Assembly (NCBI GenBank): GCA_022792945.1
Contig: JAAWBZ010000060.1
Span: 1-41,086 of the forward strand
Direction: 5' to 3'
DNA from: Oscillospiraceae bacterium
Lineage (GTDB): Bacteria; Bacillota; Clostridia; Oscillospirales; Oscillospiraceae
DNA length: 41,086 bases
Positions 7,542 through 16,664 of the stretch are shown here, one piece after another (position 1 is the stretch's first letter; every line of letters begins with the position of its first letter). The notes under the pieces were generated by a model that saw only the letters and a program-made list of their open reading frames with translations, was not told the origin of the DNA and made no database searches. The translations under genes and the position numbers were made by a program.

Positions 7542-9191
7542 TTGGGCACGAAAGTGAAGTCCGTGTTGGAAAAGGGCAAGGGGGCCGCCCAGAAGGTTCC
7601 CAAAAAAATCTGGATTCTCATTGCGGCGCTGCTGGTGGTTGCGGCGGCGGCCATCGTCATTGTCAGCCTGAACAAGGACGACAATTATCAGGTGCTGGTC
7701 ACCGGCATGAACGCCAACGAGACCGCGGCGGTACTGAATTTCCTGGACAGCGAGGGCGTCACCGGCTATCGCGTGGAGAACAACGACACCGTCCTGGTGC
7801 CCGCCGGACAGGAACCGCTTTTGAAAGCGAAGCTGCTGATGGAGGGATATCCCGACTCCGGTTTTGGCTATTCCACCTATTATGACCATGTCAGCGCCCT
7901 GTCCACGGAGTCTGAGCGCAATGTGGCCTATCTGACGCTGCTCAACGAGCGCATGGGCGCGGTGGTCCGCTGCTTCGACGGCGTCAAGGACGCCCAGGTG
8001 ACCATCGCCCAGGGGCAGGACCGTACATATGTGCTGGACAGCAGCAACATCACACCTGCCACCGCCAGCGTCATCGTCACCATGCAGGACGGCGCGCAGC
8101 TGACCAAGGAGCAGGCCGCCGCCATCCGCACCCTGATCTCCCGCAGCGTCCAGGGGCTGGAGGTCAGCTCCGTGGCCATCTCCGACCCCTACGGCGTGCA
8201 GTTCGACGAGGGCGTGGGCGAGTTCGACACCAGCGACCTCTCGGCGCTGAAGCTGCAGCTGGAGGCGCAGAACAACAACCTCATCCGCAGCGAGGTGCTG
8301 ATGCTCCTGACCCCCTGGTTCGGGGACGACAACGTCCGCGTGGCGGTCCACTGCACTGTGGACGTCAATAAGGTGACCGAGGAGAGCACCACCTACCGCC
8401 AGCCTGATGGCTCGGAGGAGCATGCGGGTCTCATCAACAGCCGCATCTATGACCACGACCTGGTCCGCGGCGAGGACGGGACCTACGGCGGCGTGGTGGG
8501 CGCGGAGGTCAACGCCGACCTGCCCAGCTATATGGAGGATACTGCCACTGCCAACGGCGACGAGCGTGAGATCCACATCGGCGGCCAGCAAGACTTCTCC
8601 ATCGATGAAAATAAGCAGTATATCGAGCACGTCGCCGGCTACATCACCGACTGCACCATCTCCGTCAGCCTCAACAGCACCACCGCCGGCACCGCCGTGG
8701 ACGTGGCACAGCTGCGCAACCATGTGGCCAATGCGGCGGGCATGACCTATGAGGAGGCCGAGGGCCGCGTGTCCATCGTCTCCATGCCCTTCTACAACCC
8801 TGCGGTTCCCGACGAGCCGGAGGAGGAGCCCACAGGATTCTTTGCCACGCTTCTGGGCGATGTGCCGGATTGGGTGCTCCTCGCGGCGGCGGGCGGACTG
8901 CTGCTGTTCATCATTCTCCTGGTCGTGATCCTGGTGGCCGTCCACAAGCGCAAGAAGAAAAAGCGCCAGCTGGAGGAAGAGCAGGCCAAGGTAGACGAGC
9001 TGGTAGCCCTGATGGAGGTCGGTCAGGCCGCAGCGGCCGAGCCTGTCCAGGGCGGCGCGGATGTGATGGATATCAACACCGAACGGAGCATGGAGCTGCG
9101 CAAGGATATCCGCAAGTTCGCAGACGAGAACCCCGAAATCGCGGCGCAGATGATCCGGACGCTGCTGAAGGGAGGCGAGTCGGATGGCTGA
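7542..9191 (+). CDS. fliF: Flagellar MS-ring protein FliF
   Basis: 549 residues from TTG 7542, chosen because AGGGGTGA stands about 7 bp upstream; an upstream in-frame GTG at 7518 has no ribosome-binding site. FliF forms the membrane-supramembrane ring around the export gate. One transmembrane helix lies at about residues 22-42, followed by the YscJ-like ring-building motifs (VLVTGMNANETAAVLNFLDSEGV; GYPDSGFGYS). A second transmembrane helix precedes KRKKKKRQ, and the cytoplasmic tail (AAQMIRTLL) is the FliG-binding end. It overlaps fliG by 8 bp, suggesting translational coupling of two directly interacting subunits. Confidence 0.95.
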   Translation: MGTKVKSVLEKGKGAAQKVPKKIWILIAALLVVAAAAIVIVSLNKDDNYQVLVTGMNANETAAVLNFLDSEGVTGYRVENNDTVLVPAGQEPLLKAKLLMEGYPDSGFGYSTYYDHVSALSTESERNVAYLTLLNERMGAVVRCFDGVKDAQVTIAQGQDRTYVLDSSNITPATASVIVTMQDGAQLTKEQAAAIRTLISRSVQGLEVSSVAISDPYGVQFDEGVGEFDTSDLSALKLQLEAQNNNLIRSEVLMLLTPWFGDDNVRVAVHCTVDVNKVTEESTTYRQPDGSEEHAGLINSRIYDHDLVRGEDGTYGGVVGAEVNADLPSYMEDTATANGDEREIHIGGQQDFSIDENKQYIEHVAGYITDCTISVSLNSTTAGTAVDVAQLRNHVANAAGMTYEEAEGRVSIVSMPFYNPAVPDEPEEEPTGFFATLLGDVPDWVLLAAAGGLLLFIILLVVILVAVHKRKKKKRQLEEEQAKVDELVALMEVGQAAAAEPVQGGADVMDINTERSMELRKDIRKFADENPEIAAQMIRTLLKGGESDG

Positions 9192-10293
9192 CAAGGAAGG
9201 CGGCAAGGCCCGGTCCAGGGATAAGGACAAAGACAAGGATAAGGACAAGACGCCGGAAAAGGCGCCGGCCAAGCCCGCGCCCCCGAAGCCGGAGGTCAAG
9301 CTGACCTCCGCCCAGCGCGCCGCCGCGGTCATCGTGGCCCTCGGAGCGGAGAAGGCATCCAAGCTCTATAAGCACATGGACCCGACCGAGGTGGAGCAGC
9401 TGACCCTGGAGGTCGCCAAGCTGGGCTACCTGGACTCCGAGACCACCGAGGAGGCCCTCACCGAGTTCCACAAGATGTGCCTGACCAACAAGGCCGTTAC
9501 CGAGGGCGGGCTGGAATACGCCCGGGCCGTCCTGGAGAAGGCCTACGGCGCGCAGGCCGCCGACGATATGCTCAGCAAGGTCACAAAGACCCTGAAGAAC
9601 CGCGAGTTCTCCTTCATGAGCAAGGCGGACGTCAAGTCCCTCTTCTCTGCCCTCAACAGCGAGCGTGCCCAGACCATCGCCCTGGTGCTCTCCTATATGG
9701 ACGCCGACAAGGCCGCGGGCGTGATCGCCCAGCTGGATGTGGACCGTCAGATCCAGGTGGTCGAGGGCATGGCCAATATCGACAGCGTTTCCCCCTCGGC
9801 GGTGAAGATCATCGAGGCGGAGATGAGCCAGAAATTCTCCAACGTCATTTCCAGCGCCCAGGTTAAGGTGGGTGGCATCGACTATGTGGCCGATGTGATG
9901 AACAACCTGGACCGCGCCAGCGAGAAGAGTATCTTCGACGGCCTGATGGAGCGCGACCAGGAGCTGGCCGACGAGATCCGCAAGCGGATGTTCGTGTTCG
10001 AGGATATCGTCACCATGGACGACCGCTCGGTGCAGCGCTTTGTCCGCGACTGCGACCCGAGGGACCTGGTCCTCGCTCTCAAGGCCGCCAATGCCGAGGT
10101 GGGCAACAAGCTCTTTGCCAACATGTCCTCCCGCATGGCCCAGACCATCAAGGACGACCTGGAAATCACCACCAATGTCCGCATGAAGGACGTCGAGGCC
10201 GCTCAGCAGCGGATCGTGGATATCATCCGCACCCTGGAGGAGCGCAACGAGATCATCATCCTGAAGGGCGGAAAGGACGATATCATTGCCTAA
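9184..10293 (+). CDS. fliG: Flagellar motor switch protein FliG
   Basis: 369 residues. The C-ring protein binds FliF and contacts MotA to produce torque. A charged N-terminal tail carries a DKDKDKDKDK stretch encoded by five tandem GAYAAR repeats, then FliG_N (SAQRAAAVIVALG). The middle domain follows. Its EHPQ motif, expected in NEHPQTIALILSYL, reads ERAQ (SERAQTIALVLSYM). The C-terminal domain has GGIDYVADVMNNLDRASEK and the torque helix RMFVFEDIVTMDDRSVQRF...ALK, all normal. The tail extension of about 35 residues is unusual. It overlaps fliF (8 bp) and fliH (8 bp). Confidence 0.96.
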   Translation: MADKEGGKARSRDKDKDKDKDKTPEKAPAKPAPPKPEVKLTSAQRAAAVIVALGAEKASKLYKHMDPTEVEQLTLEVAKLGYLDSETTEEALTEFHKMCLTNKAVTEGGLEYARAVLEKAYGAQAADDMLSKVTKTLKNREFSFMSKADVKSLFSALNSERAQTIALVLSYMDADKAAGVIAQLDVDRQIQVVEGMANIDSVSPSAVKIIEAEMSQKFSNVISSAQVKVGGIDYVADVMNNLDRASEKSIFDGLMERDQELADEIRKRMFVFEDIVTMDDRSVQRFVRDCDPRDLVLALKAANAEVGNKLFANMSSRMAQTIKDDLEITTNVRMKDVEAAQQRIVDIIRTLEERNEIIILKGGKDDIIA

Positions 10294-11125
10294 AATTTTT
10301 AAGCACTTTACCAAGCCTGCGGCAGAGGACTTCGTCTTTCCCGACGCGGAGGGCCTCAAGACCCTGGAGGAGCTGCCGGAGCCGGAGGAACCGGTGGAGC
10401 TGCCCGCGGACATCGACCCCGGCGGCGATTCCGAGCCGGATGAGGCGGAGGAGGAAGCTCAGGAGCCGGTGAGCTTTGCCCAGATCCAGGCAGAGAAGAT
10501 CCTGGCTGACGCCCAGCGGCAGGTCCAGGAGCTCCTGGACGAGACACGGGCCAGGGCCGAGGCCGAGGCGGAGGAGATCCGCAGGGCCGCCGAGAATGAG
10601 GGCTACCAGGCCGGCTATGCCGACGGTGCCGCCCAGGCCCTCCGGGAGGGCCGCGCCGCCCAGGAGCAGCAGGCGGCGCAGCTGGAGGCAGAGATCCAGA
10701 AATTTTTTGACAAGGCCGGTGACCGGCTGGACCGCCACCTGGACGAGAGCGTGGACGACCTCCGCGATCTGGCCCTGGCGGTGGCGGAGAAGGTGGTGAG
10801 CGTCAGCCTGCGTAGCAGCAGCGAGGTCATCGCCCGGATGATCCAGGCGGCCATCGACAAGCGCAAGCGCCGGGAATGGGTCCACATCTACATCGCCGAG
10901 TGCGACGCCAAGCGCATGGGGCAGGTTCCCGCCGCCCTGGCTGCGGCCCTGACGGGCCTCTCGGACCGGGTGCGGATCATCCCCATGGCTGACGACGAGC
11001 CGGGCACCTGCATCGTGGAGATGCCCGACGAGATCATCGACGCCAGCGCCGCCACCCAGATGGGCAACATCCGCTCCCTGCTGATGGACACCCGACCCGG
11101 TGCCGGGCCGATTTTCCGGCCGTGA
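10286..11125 (+). CDS. fliH: Flagellar export apparatus stator protein FliH
   Basis: 279 residues from a TTG start overlapping the fliG stop, with AAAGGA 8 bp upstream. FliH is the peripheral-stalk-like regulator that holds the FliI ATPase at the export gate. The N-terminal third is acidic and Pro/Glu-rich (LEELPEPEEPVELP), followed by a long Ala/Glu coiled coil including the FliH motif EGYQAGYADGAAQ (EGFxxGxxxG). The C-terminal domain (DLALAVAEKVVS) resembles the V/F-ATPase E/delta subunit. Placement between fliG and fliI supports the call. Confidence 0.9.
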   Translation: MPKIFKHFTKPAAEDFVFPDAEGLKTLEELPEPEEPVELPADIDPGGDSEPDEAEEEAQEPVSFAQIQAEKILADAQRQVQELLDETRARAEAEAEEIRRAAENEGYQAGYADGAAQALREGRAAQEQQAAQLEAEIQKFFDKAGDRLDRHLDESVDDLRDLALAVAEKVVSVSLRSSSEVIARMIQAAIDKRKRREWVHIYIAECDAKRMGQVPAALAAALTGLSDRVRIIPMADDEPGTCIVEMPDEIIDASAATQMGNIRSLLMDTRPGAGPIFRP

Positions 11126-11146
11126 TCTTTTGAAGGAGGAAGCTGC

Positions 11147-12454
11147 ATGTCCGTATTCAAGCAGATGGCGCGCCAGGTCTACGGCGCGGAGACATACAGC
11201 CTCACCGGGAAGATCGAGAACATTGTGGGCATGTCCATTGAGGCCTCTGGCGGGCGCGCCGCCGTGGGCGATATCTGTAAAATCTACAACGGCGACTCCG
11301 GCGGCAAGGTCACGGCGGAGGTGGTTGGCTTTAAAAACGACCACATCCTCCTGATGCCCTACTCAGACATGGCCGGCATCTCTGCGGGTAACTTCGTCCG
11401 CAACACCGGCGGGCAGCTGACGCTGCGGGTGGGGGAGTTCCTCCGGGGCCGCATCATCAATGCCCTGGGCCAGCCCATTGACGACAAGGGCGGCTTTGAA
11501 GAGGGCTCCTTCTACTGCGTGGGCAGTTCCCATATCAATCCCCTCAGCCGTCCCCCCATCCGCGAGCGGATGGAGTTTGGTGTTAAGGCCATCGACGGCC
11601 TCGTCACCATCGGCAAGGGCCAGAGAATCGGCATCTTCGCCGGCTCGGGTGTGGGCAAGAGTACCCTGATGGGCATGATCGCGAAAAACGTCAAGGCCGA
11701 TATCAACGTCATCGCCCTGGTAGGCGAGCGCGGACGCGAGGTTCTGGAGTTTGTGCAGAAGGACCTGGGTGAGGAGGGCATGCGCCGCTCGATTCTGGTG
11801 GTGGCCACCTCTGACCAGCCGGCGATGCTGCGAATGAAATGCCCCTCGGTGGCCACAGGCATTGCCGAGTACTTCCGGGACCAGGGCTATGACGTCCTCC
11901 TGATGATGGATTCCCTGACCCGTTTTGCCATGGCCCAGCGGGAAATCGGCCTCGCCATCGGTGAGCCGCCGGTGGCCCGGGGCTACACCCCCTCCATTTA
12001 TGCCGAGCTGCCCAAGCTTCTCGAGCGCAGCGGCAACTTCGAGCGCGGCTCCATCACCGGCGTCTATACCGTACTGGTGGAGGGCGACGACACCAACGAG
12101 CCCATCGCCGATACCGTCCGCGGCATCCTGGACGGCCACATTATCCTCTCGCGGTCTCTGGCCAACGCCAACCACTACCCGGCCATCGACATCGGCGGCA
12201 GCATCTCCCGCCTGATGGTGGAGATCGTTCCGCCGGAGCACCGGCAGCTGGCCTCCCGGCTCCGGGACATCCTCAGCGTGTACGAGAAAAATGCTGACCT
12301 GGTGTCCATCGGCGCCTACAAGGCCGGCAGCAACCGCAAGCTGGACTTCGCACTGAGCAAGATCGACGCGGTGAACAACTTTCTGATGCAGGGCATCGAC
12401 GAATCGTTCTCCTATGCGGAGACGGTCAGCCGCCTGGCGGCAGTTTTGAAGTGA
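11147..12454 (+). CDS. fliI: Flagellum-specific ATPase FliI
   Basis: 435 residues, full length. FliI is the hexameric ATPase of the flagellar type III secretion system, related to the F1 beta subunit. It has Walker A GSGVGKST at residues 166-173, the GERGREV motif, Walker B-type LLMMDSLTRFAMAQREIGLAIGEPP, and the C-terminal domain involved in export substrate handling. The ATG has a GAAGGAGGAA ribosome-binding site. No missing residues are seen. Confidence 0.97.
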   Translation: MSVFKQMARQVYGAETYSLTGKIENIVGMSIEASGGRAAVGDICKIYNGDSGGKVTAEVVGFKNDHILLMPYSDMAGISAGNFVRNTGGQLTLRVGEFLRGRIINALGQPIDDKGGFEEGSFYCVGSSHINPLSRPPIRERMEFGVKAIDGLVTIGKGQRIGIFAGSGVGKSTLMGMIAKNVKADINVIALVGERGREVLEFVQKDLGEEGMRRSILVVATSDQPAMLRMKCPSVATGIAEYFRDQGYDVLLMMDSLTRFAMAQREIGLAIGEPPVARGYTPSIYAELPKLLERSGNFERGSITGVYTVLVEGDDTNEPIADTVRGILDGHIILSRSLANANHYPAIDIGGSISRLMVEIVPPEHRQLASRLRDILSVYEKNADLVSIGAYKAGSNRKLDFALSKIDAVNNFLMQGIDESFSYAETVSRLAAVLK

Positions 12455-12470
12455 GCATGGAGGCGCGGCA

Positions 12471-12926
12471 GTGAAGAAATTTCAGTTTTCTTTGAACACT
12501 GTACTGCATTACAAGGAACAGGTGCTGGAGGCTCTGCGGGGCGAGCACGCGGCCATCCTGGCCCGGGTGCGGGAGCAGGAGGCGCGGCTGGAGGCTGTGC
12601 AGGCCGAGTACCGCGACTACAACGAGGAATTCTGCCGCCGCAAGGCGGAGGGCCTGACCATCCTGGACGCTATGACCTATGAAAACGGCCTCCGGGTGCT
12701 GGAGCGGCGCATCGCGCAGGAAACTGACGCCCTGCACCGCCTGCAGCGGGAGGAAGAGGCCAAGCGCGCGGAGGTGATCGAGGCCAAGAAGGATACCAGG
12801 TCCCTTGAGCTTCTGCGTGAGAAAAAGCTGGACGCCTACCGCAAGGCCGAGGCCAAGGCCGCGGAGCTGCTGATTGAGGAGTTCGTCAGCAACAGCGCCA
12901 GCGGCTCCAAGCGGGCGGCATCGTAA
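12471..12926 (+). CDS. fliJ: Flagellar export protein FliJ
   Basis: 151 residues, starting at GTG with GGAGG upstream. FliJ is a coiled-coil stalk protein that links the FliI hexamer to FlhA. It begins KKFQFSLNTVLHYKE, matching the FliJ N-terminus (FxFxLxxVLxxRE). The rest is an almost continuous Glu/Lys/Arg/Ala-rich helix with heptad pattern. A 10-bp stem with one bulge (about 12932-12962) lies between this gene and fliK. Confidence 0.88.
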   Translation: MKKFQFSLNTVLHYKEQVLEALRGEHAAILARVREQEARLEAVQAEYRDYNEEFCRRKAEGLTILDAMTYENGLRVLERRIAQETDALHRLQREEEAKRAEVIEAKKDTRSLELLREKKLDAYRKAEAKAAELLIEEFVSNSASGSKRAAS

Positions 12927-13000
12927 ATTCGCCAATAACAGCGGTCCCAAGACGGCTGTTTTGGATATAGAATATATGGAACAAGGAGGTGAGTGAAGAA

Positions 13001-14128
13001 ATGGATGCAGTATTCAACGGCGTGCTGGACCTTTTGCAGGCGGTGACGCTCCCCCAGACGGGCAAGACCCAGAGCAAGGACGGCCAGTCCGGCGGAGATC
13101 CCTTTGCCAAGCTGATGGAGCAGCAGCGCCAGCTGCAGCAGGACGCGGACGCGCCCGCAGAGAACGCCCCGGAGAATCCCGACGCCCCTGCCGCGCCGGA
13201 GGCACCCAAGGCCGAGGCGGATGCGCAGGCTATGGAGGCCGCTGGGCAGATGCAGATGGCATGGGCCGCGCTGGCGATGGTGAATCCCATGGTACAGGCG
13301 GATCCGGTCGTGGAGACTGTGGAGACACAGCCGGTGGCGGTGGAAGCGGTAGCTGAGCTGATGGTGGATGCGGAGGCGCTGCCGGAGGAGCCTCTGTCGC
13401 AGGTACTGCCCCAGGAGGCAGCGCCGGAGATCGCGGAAGCGCCGGCGGAGATCGCCGCGCCAGCGGCGGCGGAGACCGCGGAGGCCCCGGAGGCGGAAGC
13501 CCCCGATGTGGAAGCGCCCCGGGCGGAGGCCGCGGAGACCGCGGAGACCGTGGAAGCGCCGCAGCGCGCGCCGGTGGAGCGCATGGAAGCCCCTGAGCAG
13601 GAGACGGAGACCGAGTTTACAGTGGAGGAAGCTGTGGAGGCCCCCCAGCCCCTGTTCCGCGACACGGAGACCATCCCCGTGAAGGTGGGCGAGGCGGAGC
13701 TGCCCCAGCAGGAGGCCGAGCCGGTGGAGCACCAGCTGACCAAGCCGATTCTCGAGGCAGTCCAGCGGGGCCAGAGCCGCGTGGCGGTCCAGCTGACACC
13801 GGATAATCTGGGCGGCGTGACGGTGGAGATCACCCGCAGCAGCGACGGTACGCTGCACGTCAGCCTCAGCGCCGAGCGCGTGGAGACGCAGGGCCTCCTG
13901 GAGCGGCACGCCGATCAGCTCCAGACCATGCTGGCGGCCAGAAACCAGGACGAGGTCCGGGTGGAGGTGCAGCGGCAGGAGGAGAGCGGCGCGTACCAGC
14001 CCTACGACGGTCGGAACGGCCACAGCCAGCAGCAGCGGCACGAGCAGCAGCATCAGCGCCGCGAGAGCCATGGGCAGGACTTCCTGCAGCAGCTCCGGCT
14101 GGGCCTGATTCCGCTGGACGAGGCGTAA
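13001..14128 (+). CDS. fliK: Flagellar hook-length control protein FliK
   Basis: 375 residues from ATG 13001, which follows AAGGAGGTGA with 8-bp spacing; an upstream in-frame GTG lies inside that ribosome-binding site and is rejected. FliK is the secreted molecular ruler that stops hook growth and switches export specificity. The N-terminal 200 residues are low-complexity Ala/Glu/Pro/Val. The C-terminal Flg_hook domain is recognised by VAVQLTPDNLGGVTVEI (consensus LxPxxLGxVxVxl), followed by a Gln/His-rich tail. Rapidly varying low-complexity rulers are normal in this family. Confidence 0.9.
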   Translation: MDAVFNGVLDLLQAVTLPQTGKTQSKDGQSGGDPFAKLMEQQRQLQQDADAPAENAPENPDAPAAPEAPKAEADAQAMEAAGQMQMAWAALAMVNPMVQADPVVETVETQPVAVEAVAELMVDAEALPEEPLSQVLPQEAAPEIAEAPAEIAAPAAAETAEAPEAEAPDVEAPRAEAAETAETVEAPQRAPVERMEAPEQETETEFTVEEAVEAPQPLFRDTETIPVKVGEAELPQQEAEPVEHQLTKPILEAVQRGQSRVAVQLTPDNLGGVTVEITRSSDGTLHVSLSAERVETQGLLERHADQLQTMLAARNQDEVRVEVQRQEESGAYQPYDGRNGHSQQQRHEQQHQRRESHGQDFLQQLRLGLIPLDEA

Positions 14129-14149
14129 TTTTCGGAAAGGAGACACGAT

Positions 14150-14698
14150 ATGAGCGATTTTATCGGCGATATTTCCAGCTATCTGGCAGTGGGCGGCAAC
14201 GCCGCGGCGGCCTTGGCGGCCAGCCAGAAGAAGGACAATACCAGCCTGGATATGACCGACTTCCTGACGCTGATGGTGGCGCAGTTCCAGAACCAGAGTA
14301 TTGACAATACTGCCGATACTTCGGATATGCTCAACCAGCTGGTGCAGATGTCCGTGGTGCAGGCGATCACCAATATTACCGACGCGACGGTGATGATGTA
14401 TGCCGGCTCCCTGGTGGGGAAGGAAGTGACGGTGGGCACCTGGAACGGCGGCGAGCTGCAGGAGACTGTGGGCACCGTGACCGGCACAGGCATGGCCGGC
14501 GGACAGCAGGTGATCTTCGTCAACGGCAAGAGCTACTATCTCAGCGACATCATGGCCGTGGGCCGTCTGCCGGATGTTGAGGCCCCGGGGGAGACGCCCG
14601 AGGACCCCGAGGTGGACCCCACTGAGCCGCCGGAGGGCAGCGATAACGACCACAGCACCGACAATTCCGGAGAGAATCCCAACATCCCCGAGGAGTGA
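14150..14698 (+). CDS. flgD: Flagellar hook assembly scaffolding protein FlgD
   Basis: 182 residues. FlgD is the hook cap that assembles FlgE subunits and is absent from the finished flagellum. The conserved N-terminus reads LDMTDFLTLMVAQFQNQ (consensus DxFLxLLvaQLqnQdP), then MVQMSVVQAITNI. A small beta domain follows (VGKEVTVGTW...GQQVIFVNGKSYYLSDI). The last 45 residues are acidic and Pro/Ser-rich without a FnIII-like cap domain. This short form is common in Firmicutes. The ribosome-binding site is GGAAAGGAG. Confidence 0.92.
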   Translation: MSDFIGDISSYLAVGGNAAAALAASQKKDNTSLDMTDFLTLMVAQFQNQSIDNTADTSDMLNQLVQMSVVQAITNITDATVMMYAGSLVGKEVTVGTWNGGELQETVGTVTGTGMAGGQQVIFVNGKSYYLSDIMAVGRLPDVEAPGETPEDPEVDPTEPPEGSDNDHSTDNSGENPNIPEE

Positions 14699-14705
14699 GA
14701 AGCGC

Positions 14706-15083
14706 ATGATCCAACGTGTATCAGGACAATTGCAGCGGCCGAATACGCCGTCGGTCCAGAGCAAGCCCGCAGGGCGGGGCTTTGGCGACGTCCTGAGGCA
14801 GGAGATCGGCCGTAGCGCGGCAAAGCCGGCGGTCAACTTCTCTAAGCACGCCATCTCACGGGTGGAGGAACGAGGCATTGAAGTGACCCCGGGACTCATG
14901 GAGCAGCTGGCCGGCAGCGTGGAACGGGCGCAGGCCAAGGGCGCGACCAATATCCTGGCCATGGACGCGGCCAACGCCTTTATCATCAACGTGCCCAGCG
15001 CGCGGGTCATCACGGCCATCACCCAGGACGAGATGAAGGAGAGCGTATTCACCAACATTGACGGCGCCGTATTCCTGAAATGA
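14706..15083 (+). CDS. Flagellar operon protein, TIGR02530 family
   Basis: 125 residues from ATG 14706, with GAGGAG upstream and 7 bp after flgD; the frame is open further upstream but that part lies within flgD. The C-terminal 80 residues match the TIGR02530 pattern: FSKHAISRVEERGIEV near residue 42, a central KGATNILAMDAANAFIINV, then VITAI, MKESVFTNIDGAVFL at the end. This conserved family sits between flgD and flgE in many Clostridia and Bacilli; its biochemical role is not established. The first 40 residues are variable. Confidence 0.85.
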   Translation: MIQRVSGQLQRPNTPSVQSKPAGRGFGDVLRQEIGRSAAKPAVNFSKHAISRVEERGIEVTPGLMEQLAGSVERAQAKGATNILAMDAANAFIINVPSARVITAITQDEMKESVFTNIDGAVFLK

Positions 15084-15177
15084 GAAAGGGCAGGACCGAT
15101 TTCGGATGCCTTTGCACCGCGCCCGACTGGCGCGGCGCAGGCGGCGCGAATGACGGAAAGGAGTCAAAGATTCAAGC

Positions 15178-16338
15178 ATGACAGGAGCAATGTACGCGGC
15201 CATTTCCGGCCTGAAAGCACACATGAACAAGCTGAACGTCATCGGCAACAACATCGCCAACGTCAATACCGACGGCTTCAAGGCGGGGCGGGCGTTTTTC
15301 GAGGACGCGCTGTACACCACCAGCAAGTCCGGTTCCAACGGCAGCACAGTGGCGGGCAGCATCAACCCCTCCCAGATCGGCTACGGTGTCAACGTCGGCA
15401 GCATCGACCTGGATATGAGCAAGGGCAACTACAAGCCCACCGGCATTGACAGCGATATCTATATTGACGGCGAGGGCTTTTTCATGCTGGGCGACAAGAC
15501 CACCGGCGACGGCATCGACCCGAGCAACCCCGAGTCCCTCAAGCGCTTCACCCTGTCCCGTGTGGGCCATCTGGAGTGGAAGGCGGACAACTACCTGACC
15601 GACGGCAACGGCAACGTGGTCTATGGCTTCCTGTGCACGGGCTATGACACCGCGACGCAGAAGTATACCTTCTCAGACCAACTGGTGCCCCTGCATATGC
15701 CCCGGCAGGAGACCGTCACGGTGCCTGCTGATCCCAATGACCCGAATTCGACAGAGACAACAAAAATCGAAATTCGTTATCCGACCGACGGCGAAAATCA
15801 CGATCAAAAGCTGACGGATGCCAGGCCGGAAAATACAGACCCCACAGCGGGCGCTACCGAGTATCCGTATGTCAGAATCGACACCATCAGCGTGGACCGC
15901 GCCACGGGCCTCATCACCGGCGTGACCAAGGACAGCTCGGACCCCATTGTCATCGGCTACCTGGCCCTGGCCAACGTCACCAATCCCAACGGCCTGACCC
16001 ACATTTCCGGCTCTTACTTCCAGGCCAGCGCCGGCGCTGGCGATGTGACCGTTTGCATGATGGGCAACGCGGGCGAGGGCGCGGGCATTCAGTACGTCAA
16101 CGGCAGCTTGTTCGGAGACGCGAACGGCGGTGGCGCCGATACAAATCCGCCCGAGCTGATGCGCGTCGGCGGCAACGGCTCCGGCCAGTTCATCCCCGGT
16201 GGCCTGGAGCAGTCCAAGACCGACCTTGCCAACGAAATTGCAGAAATGATCACCACCCAGCGCGGCTATCAGGCCAACACCCGCATTATCACCGTGACCG
16301 ACTCGATGCTCGAGGAGCTGGTCAATATCAAGCGTTAA
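15178..16338 (+). CDS. flgE: Flagellar hook protein FlgE
   Basis: 386 residues. FlgE builds the flexible hook. The N-terminal D0 helix reads MYAAISGLKAHMNKLNVIGNNIANVNTDGFK and the C-terminal helix LANEIAEMITTQRGYQANTRIITVTDSML, both classical. GIDSDIYIDGEGFFML is the conserved hook/rod junction. The outer-domain insert around nt 15722-15860 is visibly lower in GC than its surroundings. No alternative start exists; GGAAAGGAG is 14 bp from the ATG, a longer gap than usual for this operon. Confidence 0.95.
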   Translation: MTGAMYAAISGLKAHMNKLNVIGNNIANVNTDGFKAGRAFFEDALYTTSKSGSNGSTVAGSINPSQIGYGVNVGSIDLDMSKGNYKPTGIDSDIYIDGEGFFMLGDKTTGDGIDPSNPESLKRFTLSRVGHLEWKADNYLTDGNGNVVYGFLCTGYDTATQKYTFSDQLVPLHMPRQETVTVPADPNDPNSTETTKIEIRYPTDGENHDQKLTDARPENTDPTAGATEYPYVRIDTISVDRATGLITGVTKDSSDPIVIGYLALANVTNPNGLTHISGSYFQASAGAGDVTVCMMGNAGEGAGIQYVNGSLFGDANGGGADTNPPELMRVGGNGSGQFIPGGLEQSKTDLANEIAEMITTQRGYQANTRIITVTDSMLEELVNIKR

Positions 16339-16408
16339 CATTTCCCGTAAACGACCAAGTGCCGGGGCCGCCTGACGGCCCCGGCCACCGGAGAAAGTTG
16401 GGTGCCTT

Positions 16409-16624
16409 ATGATTTTACTGACCAAGCGGAACGGCGAAAAATTCCTGTTGAACCATTTGCAGGTCGCGTGCATCGAAATGATCCCCGAGTGCAAGGTCGT
16501 GATGATGAACCGTGACTATTACCTCGTCCGGGAAACTGCCGACGAGATCATCCATAAAATTGCAGACTACAACGCCAAAGTGATGGACGTCCACCGAGAG
16601 ATTACCATCGTGGACCGGCGGTAG
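16409..16624 (+). CDS. flbD: FlbD/SwrD-family flagellar protein
   Basis: 71 residues beginning MILLTKRNGEKFLLNHLQVACIE, matching the FlbD family (MIxLTrlnGxxfxlNxdlIexIE), with the later motif YYLVRETADEIIHKI. In Bacillus subtilis the homologue SwrD increases flagellar motor power. Position between flgE and motA is the usual one. Small soluble protein with no membrane segment. Confidence 0.9.
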   Translation: MILLTKRNGEKFLLNHLQVACIEMIPECKVVMMNRDYYLVRETADEIIHKIADYNAKVMDVHREITIVDRR

Positions 16625-16664
16625 CCCGCCCACAGAGAAAAACCGTCATGGGGTGAAGTAACAT

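Noticed and set aside
7134..9362. 742-codon open frame on the minus strand
   Set aside because: It lies antisense to fliE-fliF. In GC-rich genes with G/C third positions, long antisense frames arise by chance. The translation is His/Gly/Leu-rich with no family motifs.
12989..13000. GTG start four codons upstream for fliK
   Set aside because: The GTG is part of the AAGGAGGTGA ribosome-binding site that serves ATG 13001.
12836..15058. 740-codon minus-strand open frame opposite fliK and flgD
   Set aside because: Antisense shadow of low-complexity Glu/Ala-rich coding DNA (fliK); no start signal or domain.
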